From: Triparma columacea
Taxonomy: Eukaryota > Sar > Bolidophyceae > Parmales > Triparmaceae
Direction of reading: 5' to 3'
DNA length: 30,995 nucleotides
Assembly: GCA_030267965.1 (NCBI GenBank)
Contig: BRYA01000406.1
Location: 7,071 to 38,065 of the forward strand
The notes beneath the pieces are model-generated. The model searched no databases, was not told where the DNA came from, and saw nothing but the letters and a program-made list of their open reading frames with translations. The first letter of the stretch is position 1; every line of letters begins with the position of its first letter. Positions 1-10,159 of the stretch are shown here, in pieces. The position numbers and the translations under genes are program-made.

Positions 1-771
1 CCGCTCTTCCTCATGGATCTCGCCTGCTCTATCTGCTTCTCCTGCTCCGCCGTGAGCGGCCCCACAGGCTCCATGTTGTAAAAGTCGGGCTCTAGGGACA
101 CCTCGTGGTGGGGCTTGTGGCCGGTCCCCTTGATCTTCTGTCTGCGCATCCGCATGCAGAGCTTCGGGCGTTCGCGGAGGAAGAACTCGTGGTAGTAAGC
201 GCCGGCGTCCGTGCCCCTGGTGAGCCTCTTGAAGCCGTAGAGGTTGAGCTGCCGCTGGAAGCTTGTGATCTTGGTGTGTTTAAAGTGGCTCGGCATCACG
301 GAGTCGACGAAGGTCCTCTGGTCCCGAATCTTGAACCCGCGACCGTGGGGCAGCCAGCCGATGACAGCAGGGTCTACATTTCCCATGAGGTCCATAAGCT
401 TCTCGGGGAAGGGGTTCGTGACCTGGTGGGAAGCGGGTGCGTGGGGGAGGGGTAAGGGGGGGGTGGGGTGGTTAGAGGAGGACCCAACCGAGCCAAAATA
501 GCTGCAAGGCAATTGAAGGCAGCAGCGGGCCGATAGTCAACTTGAGATTCCCAGTGAAACTCACCCCTCCGGTATTCTTCCTCTTATAGCTCTCTTCGTC
601 GTCCATCTCATCGTATAAATGGTCCACATAAGGCATCTCAACGTGCTGAATCGTCACATTCTTCACCCCTGACTTCTTCCCAGGTGGCCGCGGAGGCGTG
701 GAGCCATTAACATTTGCAGTTTGCTGTTGATGATTTGGGGAAAACTTCGAAAAAGGAAACTGGCCAAACAT
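1..771 (-). CDS. HSF: Heat shock factor (HSF)-type transcription factor, 5' part
   Basis: Two exons are visible. Exon 1 is 771-565, beginning at an ATG and ending at a GTGAGT donor (phase 0). Exon 2 is 422-1 and runs off the window, so the 3' end is missing. The joined protein has a 69-residue acidic, Pro-containing N-terminus, then an HSF DNA-binding domain at about residues 70-165. Visible hallmarks are FPEKLMDLM, IGWLPHGRGFKIRD, the recognition helix region KITSFQRQLNLYGFKR and the closing AYYHEFFLRERP. HSFs bind nGAAn repeats in the nucleus and activate heat-shock and other stress genes; diatoms and their relatives have expanded HSF families. Oligomerisation and activation regions would lie outside the window. 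The family call is secure; the target genes are unknown. Confidence 0.88.
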
Positions 772-1093
772 AGGTAGTTCTATTGGTAGGGTTTACTTGC
801 GTTATAAGTCACTCAGTGGGACAGGAATTGGAGTCACCGGTCCTTAACAGATCGTGTGTAACTGAAGGCTAGAGAGAGCTCAGATTACGGTGAAGGAAGC
901 GCTTTTCGCAAGGAGGGGAGGAGAGGGCTTGAATCTATGCGATTGTGAAGTACTGGCGATCGTGAGAAACGGGGTGTTATTATTTTCAGGTAAGTTCTGG
1001 GAGGTGAATTTTTTGCCGAGGTTTTTAGGTAGGTTTGAGGGGGACACACCCCCAAAATAATCTCAATTTTAGGAAAAGTAAATTGTGTTGAAG
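772..1093. other. Intergenic stretch upstream of the HSF gene
   Basis: This 322-base gap lies between the HSF start codon and the stop codon of the next minus-strand gene. I see no convincing coding sequence; the open frame on the minus strand at 885-1097 has no domain and overlaps the neighbour's stop codon. The gap presumably holds the HSF promoter and 5' UTR together with the 3' UTR of the PH/CRAL-TRIO gene. Confidence 0.5.
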
Positions 1094-3030
1094 TCACGCT
1101 CTGAAGTGGCTGGGGAGATTGTAGCGGGCCTGAGCAGGGGAGACGCCGTTCCTACTTTCTGGGTTATTGGAACTTATTATTACGCCAGGTATTTGTTTGT
1201 TGAGGAGATGGTTGATGTCAAACTCGTAGTTTAAGGTTCCTCCAAGCTCGACGGGGAGCTGGTCCTCGTCGATATACTTTTTGAGTGTCTGGGTTCCGGA
1301 CACGAAGACGATCTTGGATGCTGTGTCTGGGTCAAAGAAGACCTTTGCTATTGCCCAGATGGTCCTGAAGAGCATGTTCGCAGGTATTACGTAGGCTCGC
1401 TTCATGCGTTCGGGGTAGTGGTTGGCCAGGGTCTTGCCTATATTCTCGGCCCAGGCAAAGTCGCGGTTCTTCTTCTCAACATGAAGCCTGTTGTAAACGA
1501 TAGTGAACTTAGAAGACACAGAAAAATTGCGTTAGTTAGTTAGAGATTGGAATGATGGTGCAAGCAAGGACTCGCTGCCCATGATGAGTCCCTTTGCTAC
1601 TCCTCGCTGCTCACCTTTTCCATTGGATCCTGGAGTATCTCTGAGCAAACCACCTCGAGTAGGTAGAAGACGCTCTCCATGTGGTGCTCGATCGACGTGT
1701 ATGTGTGGGCGCCCAGCTTGTGGCCTTGAATATAGACAACTAGAGTTCCCTCCTTGTCTCTTCCGCAAAGCATGTATTTTCCCTTGCTGCATTCTTCCTT
1801 GATGTGATCGAAGGCTATTGGGAAGGTGTCTTCTCTCCACTTTATGTGGTCTACGATTTTGTCTACTGCACTCTGGATTCTGTGCTTCGAGGCACGGAGA
1901 AATCTCAAGAGAGTGGCGGACTCAATGTCAGGGAACTTCTGTTTGAGTTGCCTGATGCTTTGTATTTCTTCCTCATTCACGGAGTGCTTGGAGGTCAAGG
2001 TTGCAGATTCGGACCGAAATCTAGGGTAATTGAGAGGAGAGAAATTTATGGGGGTAAGCACGTTGGAAGATGGTGCGCAACAACCTAACTATAACAACTA
2101 ACCTTTGGGTCATAACCTCCTGATCATCAGCCTCGTTTTCGTCTTCATCCAACAGGGCCCTCCTTCTTTGCTGCAAGTTTTTAACCCACTTTAGTGCCAA
2201 GTCGGATGTGTCAGCTCGAAGCATATACTTTCTGCGATGAACAAGCGAATCGCGAAAGGGGGTGGGATGTTAATGGGTAGAATGATGGACGGTGGCTAGG
2301 GAGAGGACATGTCTTGAACGGAGGAGCAAGACCGTCAGGTTCAGTCTGGTCGCTAGAGGTGGCGTTATCGGCTCGTCCCTTCACTGCTCGCCTATCCTCA
2401 CCTGCTCGAGCCGCTGCTGAGATCAAAACTAAAAGTGTTGGGGCCCTCTGGGGAAATGGCAATGTTTGACATTTGCCGGATGTCAATAGCGGCCAAGGGT
2501 ACGTCCTTGGCGTAGTTCTCGCTGGAGTAGTACTTGAGGTAGGCAAGCTCGACGACAAAGTAACGCTTTTGCCACCCGGAGAGGCCAGATCCTTTTTTCT
2601 TAAGGTAAGACTCGAGGTGGGAGAAGGAAGATAAAATAGCGGCAGCGTTGTCGTTGCCCTTTAGTACGGAGTTGCGGAAGGACAGGCCCTTCTTCAGCTT
2701 CTGAACGGTTGGCCGCGCAAGGGATGGTGAACCACCTTCGGTTACATGATCTGACACTGGAGTAAGCCTGAGCTTCTTGGGGCTCACCCCGTCGGCACTT
2801 GGGTAGTCAGATGGTCTATAGTCCCCGTTCAATTGCTTTATGAGGGCACCGTTATTCAGAGGTGTCGAGAACCCCCTAAAGATGGAAGATTTGCCTTCGG
2901 TGAGGAGCATGATGAAGAGGATTTGTAGGAAGATGAGAAGGGCAAAGGCCTCAACCGGCGCCGGACAGGACAGTACCCATGAGAAGAGCTCACGCGGGTG
3001 CGCCGACGTCAGGAAGGGGAGAGTGGGCAT
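1094..3030 (-). CDS. PH domain + CRAL-TRIO (Sec14-like) lipid-binding protein
   Basis: Four exons: 3030-2402, 2231-2103, 2020-1615 and 1507-1094, in phases 2, 2 and 0, giving 525 aa. The open frame extends further upstream, but the first in-frame ATG is at 3030. Residues 28-44 are strongly hydrophobic and may anchor or target the protein. A PH domain covers about 139-231 (SYLKKKGSG, GWQKRYFVV, and a last helix with LALKWVKNLQQR). A CRAL-TRIO N-terminal helical region follows (TLLRFLRASKHRIQSAVDKI), then the Sec14 lipid-binding fold (YIQGHKLG, FYLLEVVCSEI, TLNYEFDINHLL). Such proteins exchange or sense phosphoinositides and other lipids at membranes; the PH domain should direct membrane recruitment. 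The ligand cannot be told from sequence. It lies tail-to-head with the HSF gene and diverges from the DUF202-like gene, with 156 bases between the ATGs. Confidence 0.85.
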
Positions 3031-3186
3031 AGAAGAGGAAGCAGATGTTTCACGGCTGCCAAAGCAAATGGAGGCGAAAATTGGGAAGAAGAAAGAAGTC
3101 ACTTTAGTCACAAGTTTTCGGCTGACTCGTTATTGGGGTGGAAATAAAGGTGTACGGGACAGGACTGGCGGGATTTTCAGAAGCGT

Positions 3187-4287
3187 ATGTCTTCTGCCAA
3201 GAGAATTATTCTGAGAAGTGCAGAGCTGGGCGGGGATTATGTTTTTCTGACAAGTTATGGGAATTATCACGCTTCGCTTACAGATGCTGTACATGCTTAT
3301 AGGTCTGTGCGGAGGATACGCGGGCAGCTGGGGGGGGGTCACGAATTGCTGGCCTTTGAGGTGGGGGGGTATGAGGTGGGGGAGGAAGATGGGAATGGAG
3401 CTTGGTTGAAGGCGATTGAGAGCGGGGGTGATGATGAAGTGGTTGTAAACGTGAGCTTCTGTGTAGGGATAGGGGGGAGGGGGGAGCGAGAAGGGCAGGA
3501 GGGGCAGGAGGGACACGAGGGACAGGAGGGACAGGAGGAGGAACAGCGAGATTTCGTCAGCGAGATGAAAAAGCCCTTGCTTTCAAGCTATAGTCAGTCA
3601 GACGTAGGGGAGTTGCGCTCTTTCGGAAATCAATTTAGCTTCTCTAACAACAGAGCAGGCCGGGCAAGCCTGGAAGTAGAAGGCAGGGACCTTGCGAACT
3701 TTATGAACGAAATTCTTGCCAGTACATCGAGGGGGCGGGACGTTGAGGAACACAGAAAGGGGGTCATCAAGAGCACCGCGAAAGTTCTGCAGTATAGGAT
3801 ACTCACACATTTGGCTGCAGAAAGACTCTACTTGGTCTGGCAGCGATGCAGCATAACATTGATTTCAGGGGCTTTCACGCTTTTGCAGATTGCCATGAAC
3901 AACGAGAGAGATGTGAGCTACATTTGCGAGGACGATGATGGGGGTGATGAAGGGGATGATGAGCCGGGGGGGGACGACGAGGGAGGCGGGGGAGGAGACG
4001 ACGACTGCAGGGGGGACAAGATACGAATCGCCAGTAAGACGAGGGCATTTTACACCATGTTTGGGTGCGGCTGCGTCCTCTTCACGACCGCTGTTTGCCT
4101 TTCCTACCTTGGGCCTTTGTACTTCCAGAAGACAAAGAATTGGCTACACGGTTACGGAGGTGCTAGGGTTGTGTTGCTGGACGAGAATGCAATGAACACG
4201 GTGCTCTTGTGCATGTTATTTATATGCTGTGCAACATACCTGGGATTCTATGCCATGGGTATATATATAGTGAGGGATGTGACATAA
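3187..4287 (+). CDS. DUF202-like multi-TM membrane protein with low-complexity insert
   Basis: Single exon of 366 aa starting at the first ATG. The C-terminal half has three hydrophobic segments: about residues 222-238, the segment following the CGCVLFTTAVCLSYLGPLYF motif near 300, and one near 345-360. The motif AAERLYLVWQRCSITLISGA resembles the start of DUF202 domains, which occur alone or at the C-terminus of VTC polyphosphate-synthase subunits (ANERT-like, then a TM). An Asp/Glu/Gly-rich loop (about 248-276) lies between the first and second TM, where DUF202 proteins usually have a short loop. The N-terminal half is soluble and unrecognised, with a GQE-type repeat encoded at 3491-3545. 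The function is unknown; a link to acidocalcisome or vacuole membranes is only inferred from the VTC connection. It converges on the next gene, with 91 bases between stops. Confidence 0.65.
   Translation: MSSAKRIILRSAELGGDYVFLTSYGNYHASLTDAVHAYRSVRRIRGQLGGGHELLAFEVGGYEVGEEDGNGAWLKAIESGGDDEVVVNVSFCVGIGGRGEREGQEGQEGHEGQEGQEEEQRDFVSEMKKPLLSSYSQSDVGELRSFGNQFSFSNNRAGRASLEVEGRDLANFMNEILASTSRGRDVEEHRKGVIKSTAKVLQYRILTHLAAERLYLVWQRCSITLISGAFTLLQIAMNNERDVSYICEDDDGGDEGDDEPGGDDEGGGGGDDDCRGDKIRIASKTRAFYTMFGCGCVLFTTAVCLSYLGPLYFQKTKNWLHGYGGARVVLLDENAMNTVLLCMLFICCATYLGFYAMGIYIVRDVT
3491..3545 (+). repeat. Short in-frame tandem repeat (GQE-type) inside the DUF202-like gene
   Basis: About five degenerate 9-base units of the form GGACAGGAG encode Gly-(Gln/His)-Glu triplets in the soluble N-terminal part. 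The repeat is in frame, so it could vary in length without breaking the gene. Confidence 0.75.
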
Positions 4288-4378
4288 AGGGAACAAGTAC
4301 CCAAGGGCCAACGTTTTTATCAATATACAACATGCATTACTTTATCCGGTGAACTCCGACCCGTACTCAGCATAGTTT

Positions 4379-5182
4379 TCAAAAGTCGTTGTTCAGTGCC
4401 GAGTCCATGTCCATCTTAGGTCTCTGTCGTTTTTGAGGACTCCGCAGTGGGGAAGCAGAGCGCTTGAGCTGCGACGCCGCGTGCTCCTTGGGCGGGAGGG
4501 TCTTGCGGAGTCTTTTTTCTATCCGTTCGCAGTTGGAGGGTGCCTCGTTGTTAAAGGAGCGCGAACGAAGCACAGACTTGAAAGAGCTGTTCCCAGGAAT
4601 GAAGCCACAGGAAGAATCAGAGGCGTTAGAGGAGGTCAGGGGAGAAGGTGGAGGAGGGCGACTGCGTTTTTTCAAGACGGGCGGGGAGAACAAAGGGGGT
4701 GCTAGAGGAGCGGATATGGTGGAGGGAGTGGAGGTGGTGGAGGAAGAGGAAGAGGAAGAGGAAGATGAAGAGGAGAAGCTCGAAGAAGGTGTGACTGCAG
4801 CAGTTTGACGCGAGGGAGGAGACGAAAGGGACGACTTGGGAGATCTTACCCTACAAACGTTCGTCATCAAGCCTGTGAGCTCGTCTATAGCCTCAGCAGC
4901 ACTACAGCCCCGCTTCGAACGCAACTCTGCCACTGCATGACTCACAGATAGCGCCCTACAAGCCTCGCCGCGGCTCAGATCGGGACGACTGGTCATAAGT
5001 GCGCTAATCTCATCAGGAGGAGGGGGTGGTACAGCCATACGTGAGGTAATTTCAGCAGTCAGCAGGTCCACAGCCTCTGGGTGGCTTCGATGAGTGAGGG
5101 CAGCAAGCGATAACGTCGTCTCACGAGCCACAGTCGTGAACCTTTCTATTGCATCAGCGTATGGTTGAGGGTTAGGAGTCAT
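4379..5182 (-). CDS. Unknown protein with Ser-rich linker and basic C-terminus
   Basis: Single open frame of 267 aa with an ATG start. Residues 1-110 look helical and folded, with two similar helical stretches (PEAVDLLTAEITSRM and RGCSAAEAIDELTGLM), loosely like UBA/CUE-type three-helix modules, though no diagnostic motif is present. Residues 130-170 are a poly-Ser/Thr/Pro linker including a long Ser run. The last 80 residues are basic with SPLRSP and KKRSRPP stretches that could serve as a nuclear localisation signal or phosphorylation sites. I do not recognise the family. A GTAAGA at the end of the folded part could be a donor, but splicing from it would break the downstream frame, so I keep one exon. 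It diverges from the next gene, with 257 bases between ATGs. Confidence 0.6.
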   Translation of the reverse strand: MTPNPQPYADAIERFTTVARETTLSLAALTHRSHPEAVDLLTAEITSRMAVPPPPPDEISALMTSRPDLSRGEACRALSVSHAVAELRSKRGCSAAEAIDELTGLMTNVCRVRSPKSSLSSPPSRQTAAVTPSSSFSSSSSSSSSSSSTTSTPSTISAPLAPPLFSPPVLKKRSRPPPPSPLTSSNASDSSCGFIPGNSSFKSVLRSRSFNNEAPSNCERIEKRLRKTLPPKEHAASQLKRSASPLRSPQKRQRPKMDMDSALNNDF

Positions 5183-5439
5183 GGGGGGCGTCTTTTTATG
5201 AGAAAAGGATGTCTTTGCCCAGAATTCTGGCTGTGAGGAGACTTGCTATTTAAGGTTAAAGGAGGTGCTGGACCAAAGGATAAAGAGAGAAATGGTCTGC
5301 TACTGTGAAGCCCTCTAAGCTGTGTTGAGTTTGAGGGGGAAAGACGCAGTAAGGGACTGAAAGGGCTTTGAAATTTTTGCATGATTCGGAAGCAAGCCCA
5401 CTTTGGAACCTTCTCGATCGCCAAATAAATGTTTCCCAA

Positions 5440-6365
5440 ATGAACTTGGAAAGGGTCACGAGCGGTGATGATGATGAAAATATTGGTACTGCCTCTCAAG
5501 TGCTTGAATTCCGGACAGGGCCGCCTTCGTTTTTGAACGTAAGTTGTGACATAAGAGGGAAAGCCTTGCAGAAATAGAATTTAAATCGAACTAACTACAA
5601 ACACATGGACGTCCGCAGGGCTATCACGAGTGTATGAGCTTGATGGAAACCAGGCCGCCGATGGGGAAGGCAAGCCAGAAGAGCCTCGATGTAGAAAAGA
5701 GAAGGCAAGTGTTGACAGAGGCAGTTCAAGCTTCGTCTAGGGTGGACCACACTGAGCGCTCAAGGAAGTGGCAATCCGGGAGCATTGCCCTTGACTTTGA
5801 TGGTGAGAAGACCAACTACAAAACGACTTCGACGATGCCGAATCATACTAGGCACATGAGGGGGGAGAACATCAGGAGAATCAGGGAACAGAAGAAGGTG
5901 GACAACTTGGTCGTTGAAATGGTGAACAACAAGATCCCGGGACGGGAGGAGGCGGTTGCACGGCAGGAGAAGAGGGAGGATAAGCTTTGGAAGAGCAGTA
6001 TCGTCTTCGGAATGGAAAAAGACGATGTGGATGCGAAGTACGGGGATTACATACCGAAGAATAGGAGCATGGAGAGGGAGAGTGTAATGGTGAAGGGAGA
6101 AAATGACAATGATTTATTGGCTTGGAAGAAAGAGGCTAAGGAGAAGAGACGAGTACTGCAGAGCACATCTGAAGGAATGCAATTGGGTGAGGACCAGAGA
6201 ACATTTGAGACTGAGACCAGCATGGCGGCCAAGAGGATGCTCCAGAATCAAAAGGCGGGTCATGGGAAAGCGTGGACTCAGGTCCGGTATACATCGGGGA
6301 AGCGCGGGCCTCACCACATCGACAGTGTAGGCGAGTTGCTAGGGGGCGATCCTGAGTTTGCTTAA
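5440..6365 (+). CDS. Unknown charged helical protein
   Basis: Two exons: 5440-5538 and 5619-6365, joined in phase 0 across an 80-base intron (GTAAGT donor, CCGCAG acceptor), giving 281 aa. The open frame reaches upstream of 5440, but that ATG is its first. The protein is rich in Lys, Arg and Glu, predicted mostly helical, with no signal peptide, TM or recognised domain. Conserved-looking blocks include SGSIALDFDGEKTNYKTTS, KSSIVFGMEKDD and KAWTQVRYTSGKRGPHHID. The fairly even codon use and clean splice support a real gene. It might be a scaffold or flagellar-associated protein, but nothing in the sequence establishes this. It converges on the FAF2-like gene, with 63 bases between stops. Confidence 0.6.
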
Positions 6366-6428
6366 AACCAGTTCACTTCGTTGTCAAAAAAAATCTCTTT
6401 GAAATTTTCTAGCAGCCCCGGATTCGAA

Positions 6429-7885
6429 TCAAGCATCGTTGTCAATGATCATCACCACGGTACCATTCCCGATCCCTTCCTCCTCAAGGGTTCCGTCGCC
6501 CTGTAACTTCTTTCTCGGATATGTGACATTGAGGTCGTAGTTCTTGATGGGAACTGAGTTGTCGAGAAGGTGGATATCAACGAAGTCCCTCACGACAGGG
6601 ACTGGGGTTGAGGATAGGAAAGACCGGGTGAACTTGGCCCCTGAGGGGAGGCAGAACCTCATGGCAACGGCCCCTGGAGTTCCTGCACGTGGGTTGGGGG
6701 GGATCCTGCGGCGAAGGATAAGTTGGTTAGCGTTTTTGTCGAGTCTCGTCGAGTTGCGTCCAACCTCCATCGACCTCCTACAACTTCCCATCAACCTTTC
6801 TCCAAGCCACCAACCCCCCCCCCCCCCCACCCCCAAGCCCTCTTACCTGTTCCTCTTCTCCTCCCTCATGAGAGCCTCCTTTTCGATCGACGCCTTCAAC
6901 TTCTCTTCCTTCTCCCTCTGCTCTCTCTCCTTCTCCTCTTGCTCCCTCTGCATCCTCTCTTGCCTCTCCCTATCTTTCCTCGCCGTCTCCTCGAACTCCC
7001 TGTCCTGTGTGGCCCTCAGTACCCTCCCCATGACGTTCTCGTACCTTCTGCTGGCGAAGGCAGCGAGGCTCGGGCTATGCACCCCAAAGGTTCTGTTTAT
7101 GAGGGTCGTCAGCTGGGTGGCCATCCCATTGGCGGTGGGGGCAAGGCCATTTATCCTGGAGAGCAAAGAGCCCTGCCTTAAGAGGTCGATCGGTCGGCCT
7201 TCACCCCAGTTTCTGACCTTACCCTCCAGTGGGCCCTCCAGGTCGACTGCACACACGACGCCCGCCCACGGGAGCTTGCCAATTCTGAAGACGTCCATGA
7301 GGATAGTGGCCTCAGGGGATGTGATGGCATCCATTACGATGCATTTCCCCCCGCAACCGACCAATGGACCCTGCAAGGCGGGCACCACCGCCTTAACAGC
7401 GTCGTGACTGGGGTGTATTGAGCTGCTGATCACAACCAAGATTAAGCTGGGAGCCGGGGAGGGTGGAGTTTCCGGCGTGAAGGAGCTTGTCGGGACATAG
7501 TTCGATGATTCAACTAGGGTGGATATGTAAGATGCGGTAGAGAGCTGACTGGGCGCGTTTTGGATCGAAGACGCCATGCTGGCAATGGCCCTCGAGCAAG
7601 GCTCTGTCGTTTGGAGTGAGAATTGGATTTCTAGGAATAGAACAATGTCATCGCTCCCCTACAACTCTTACCTTCAAGCAAACCCTCGTTATCGTTGCTC
7701 TGAGGGAGGAGAATACGGAGAATCCGAAGAATTAATGAATAAAACCAACGAAAGGGAACCCTCAGAATGGTGAGAATGAATGTAATGACACCCAATCTTC
7801 GTGTTGTACCTCGAGGGTCGTCGTTCTCTTCGGAAGCTGCTCTACCCTGGCCGGGACTTTCTGAACGTTGCGCGGTTCGCCTCAT
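6429..7885 (-). CDS. FAF2: FAF2/UBXD8-like UBX-domain protein (ER p97/Cdc48 adaptor)
   Basis: Three exons: 7885-7672, 7603-6847 and 6705-6429 (phases 1, then 2), 415 aa against about 445 for human FAF2. Exon 1 encodes a hydrophobic hairpin (LGVITFILTILRVPFRWFY and following) like the membrane-inserting segment of UBXD8/Ubx2. Next comes a thioredoxin-like UAS region (SLILVVISSSIHPSHDA to PWAGVVCAV), a long charged coiled coil, and a C-terminal UBX domain (MRFCLPSGAKFTRSFLS, ending with TLEEEGIGNGTVVMII). FAF2 recruits Cdc48/p97 to ER membranes and lipid droplets for ERAD and lipid turnover. Starting at the internal ATG at 7577 would lose the membrane hairpin; the CGACAG acceptor restores frame, so I prefer three exons. 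The N-terminal UBA of animal FAF2 is not seen. Its ATG is 92 bases from that of DNAAF4. Confidence 0.82.
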
Positions 7886-7977
7886 TAAATACCAACAATT
7901 TAGAATTATCACAATTTTTGACAAACAAAGAATTTGTGGAACATTTCACTTTGCCTGCGTAATATTCTAGGTCCGCG

Positions 7978-10103
7978 ATGGTGTTGACCGGCGATTACTC
8001 CTGGACGGAGACCAAGACTCTCGTGAAGGTGCTCATCCCCCTCCACAATACCTCAGCCAAGGCCACGGACATTCTCACGACTTCAAATTTCCTCAAGGTT
8101 TCCTATGGTGGTTGGTTAGTTGCGCTTGATTTGTTCGGCGAGGTGGTCGATGGTAAGGGTAGCAAGGCGGTGGTGAAGGATGGGGTCTTGACGGTGAAGA
8201 TGACCAAGAAAACAAAGGGTCTGTGGGGCCAGTTGACAGTGGGGGAAGACAAGCCGAAGGATTGGGTGGAAGAGCGTAGGAGAGCTGGCATGGAGGAGAG
8301 GGAGAAGAGGGTCGCCGATATGGAGGAGAAGGCGAGGGACAAGGCCATCGAAGAAGAGAGGATGGCTTTGAAGAAGCAGATGGCTCTCGAGCAGAAGGAG
8401 AGGCAGGACATTGATGATTTGAAGGAGGAGGAAAAGCTCAAGGCAGAGGAGGAGGTTTACCAGACGTTTGCGGATCTGGAGAGGCAGGAGGCTGAGAAGA
8501 ATTCCAAGAAGAAGGGGTTTCCCATAGTCAAGGCCCTTGCTCCTGCTCCAGCTGTCGTTTCTGCTCCTGCCCCGGAGAAGAAGACGAAAAAGAAAAAAAA
8601 GAAATACGAAGACGATGACTCTGATGATGACTCCGATGAGGAAAATCGACAAGGATCTGCGGTCCCAGCCCCCATCCCCTCCTCCTCCACCTCCTCTTCC
8701 ATCTGGGAGTCAAACGAAATCCCAACCGTTGAGTCCAACCCGGAAGATGGTTTCGACCTAGACCGGGACGCCCTCCTGGATGATGACATTGACTCGGAGA
8801 CTGAGGACCCTGAGGTTGACGACACGATATATGACAATGAAGATCTTGATGATCTCGACAAGCAGCTTCCTCCCCCGAGGCAATCTGCCCACGCCACTTT
8901 CAAGTACACGCCTCGTCTATTTAAGACCCCAATGAGAGAGTCTACTGTCAACCAAGAGAAGGTGAGAATGTGCGCGAGGGGATCAAGCGGTAACTTCGCA
9001 CTACCCAACGCTAAGCGCTAGCTCTAACCCCCTGCGTTGGTCACTTCTCCCCTCTTGGCTGTTCCTCACGCTCGCAGGATTTCATCGCCAAGAACCGCCC
9101 CCACCTTCACAACCACGGCCTGCTCAACAAGGACGCCCTAGACATTAGCGAGACTGATCCCGTCTGGTTGAAGGGGAAGGGCGACGATTTCTTCCGTTCG
9201 GGTGATTTCCGGTCTGCGATCAATGCGTATTCGTCCGCCTTTGAGTCTCATGATAAGAAATCGGAAATCTCAAAAGCAGCCCTCTCTGCACTTGCCAACC
9301 GCGCCGCTTGCTACCTCAAAATCGGCGAGCCTGCCAGAACCATCGCGGATGTTGACGATGCCCTCAGGCTGTCGTCAAACGCTCAAAACTTGGATCTACC
9401 GGGGGGGCTCAACGGTTTCTGGCTTAAGTGCTTTGTTCGCCGCGGGACAGGTGAGAGGAGAATAGAACAGAGGATAGTTAAAAAAAAAGACATCGAATCG
9501 AAGCGGAATCTCAGCAGTCTTACTCACCCCCTCGTCCCACTCACAGCGCGCTGTCAACTTGGCGACTTCGACAACAGCAGAGATGACTACAAGAGGGCGT
9601 ACGACCTCGACAACACCAATGAAGGCCTGAAGGAAGATTACGAGAAGATGAAAGAGCTAGCCGAGGTGTCGAACCTGAAGAAAAGTGCAGATACTTGCTT
9701 CGGGGAGGGTAAAATCGATGGGGCTATCGACCTGTACAGCAGGGCAATAGAGAGGGATCAGAGATTCGTCAGCGCTGTCTCGAACAGGGCTGGCGCACTG
9801 CTTGCCAAGGGCATGTACGAAGATTGCATCGCCGACTGCGACTCGGCTCTCAACATGCTGGCCAACCTTGGTTCTACATCTGGCCCCGTTCCACCACCGG
9901 GGTCCGAGAAGAGGAGGGATTGGGTGATCAGGACGGTGTGCAGGAGGGCAAAGGCTAAGAGTGAGCTAGGGATCTACAAGGATGCGGTGACGGACATGGA
10001 AATGGCGTTGAAGATGGTCCCGGAAGGAAGGCAGAAAGTTAGGGACGACCTCGAGGAGGACATAGAAGTCTTGAGGGGAATGGTCGATGGAGGTAAACAA
10101 TAG
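7978..10103 (+). CDS. DNAAF4: Dynein axonemal assembly factor 4 (DYX1C1)
   Basis: Three exons: 7978-8961, 9078-9450 and 9547-10103 (phases 0 and 1), 637 aa. The N-terminus is a p23-like CS domain (DYSWTETKTLVKVLIPL at 7-23, NFLKVSYGGWLVALDLFG near 37-54), then a charged coiled coil to about residue 190, an acidic/Ser linker, and the C-terminal TPR region (DPVWLKGKGDDFFRSGDF, ALANRAACYLKIGEPARTI, RRGTARCQLGDF). The domain order and the LKVNF-, FTPRVF- and RRGTAFCQL-like blocks match animal DYX1C1/DNAAF4 closely. The factor works with HSP90/HSP70 in the cytoplasm to pre-assemble outer and inner dynein arms. At 637 aa it is longer than the roughly 420 aa animal protein because of the acidic linker and extra TPR repeats. 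Its presence implies a motile flagellum. Confidence 0.92.
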
Positions 10104-10159
10104 AGCTCGGAATGGCTAAAGAAGAGGACACATTTCTTAGTGTCATGTCTTATTTTACA

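Noticed and set aside
105..501. Plus-strand open frames antisense to the HSF domain
   Set aside because: They lie over a clear HSF DNA-binding domain on the minus strand and have no domain of their own.
6415..6432. GGATTCGAATC, resembling a tRNA T-loop/B box
   Set aside because: No acceptor stem, anticodon arm or D-arm can be folded around it, and it overlaps the 3' end of the FAF2-like gene.
6843..7577. FAF2-like gene starting at the ATG at 7577
   Set aside because: An upstream exon (7885-7672) with a membrane hairpin joins in frame through a GTAAGA donor and CGACAG acceptor and restores the family layout.
8103..9008. Long minus-strand open frames (up to 183 codons) across DNAAF4 exon 1
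   Set aside because: Shadows of the Ser/Lys/Glu-rich coding sequence; DNAAF4 on the plus strand matches a known family throughout.
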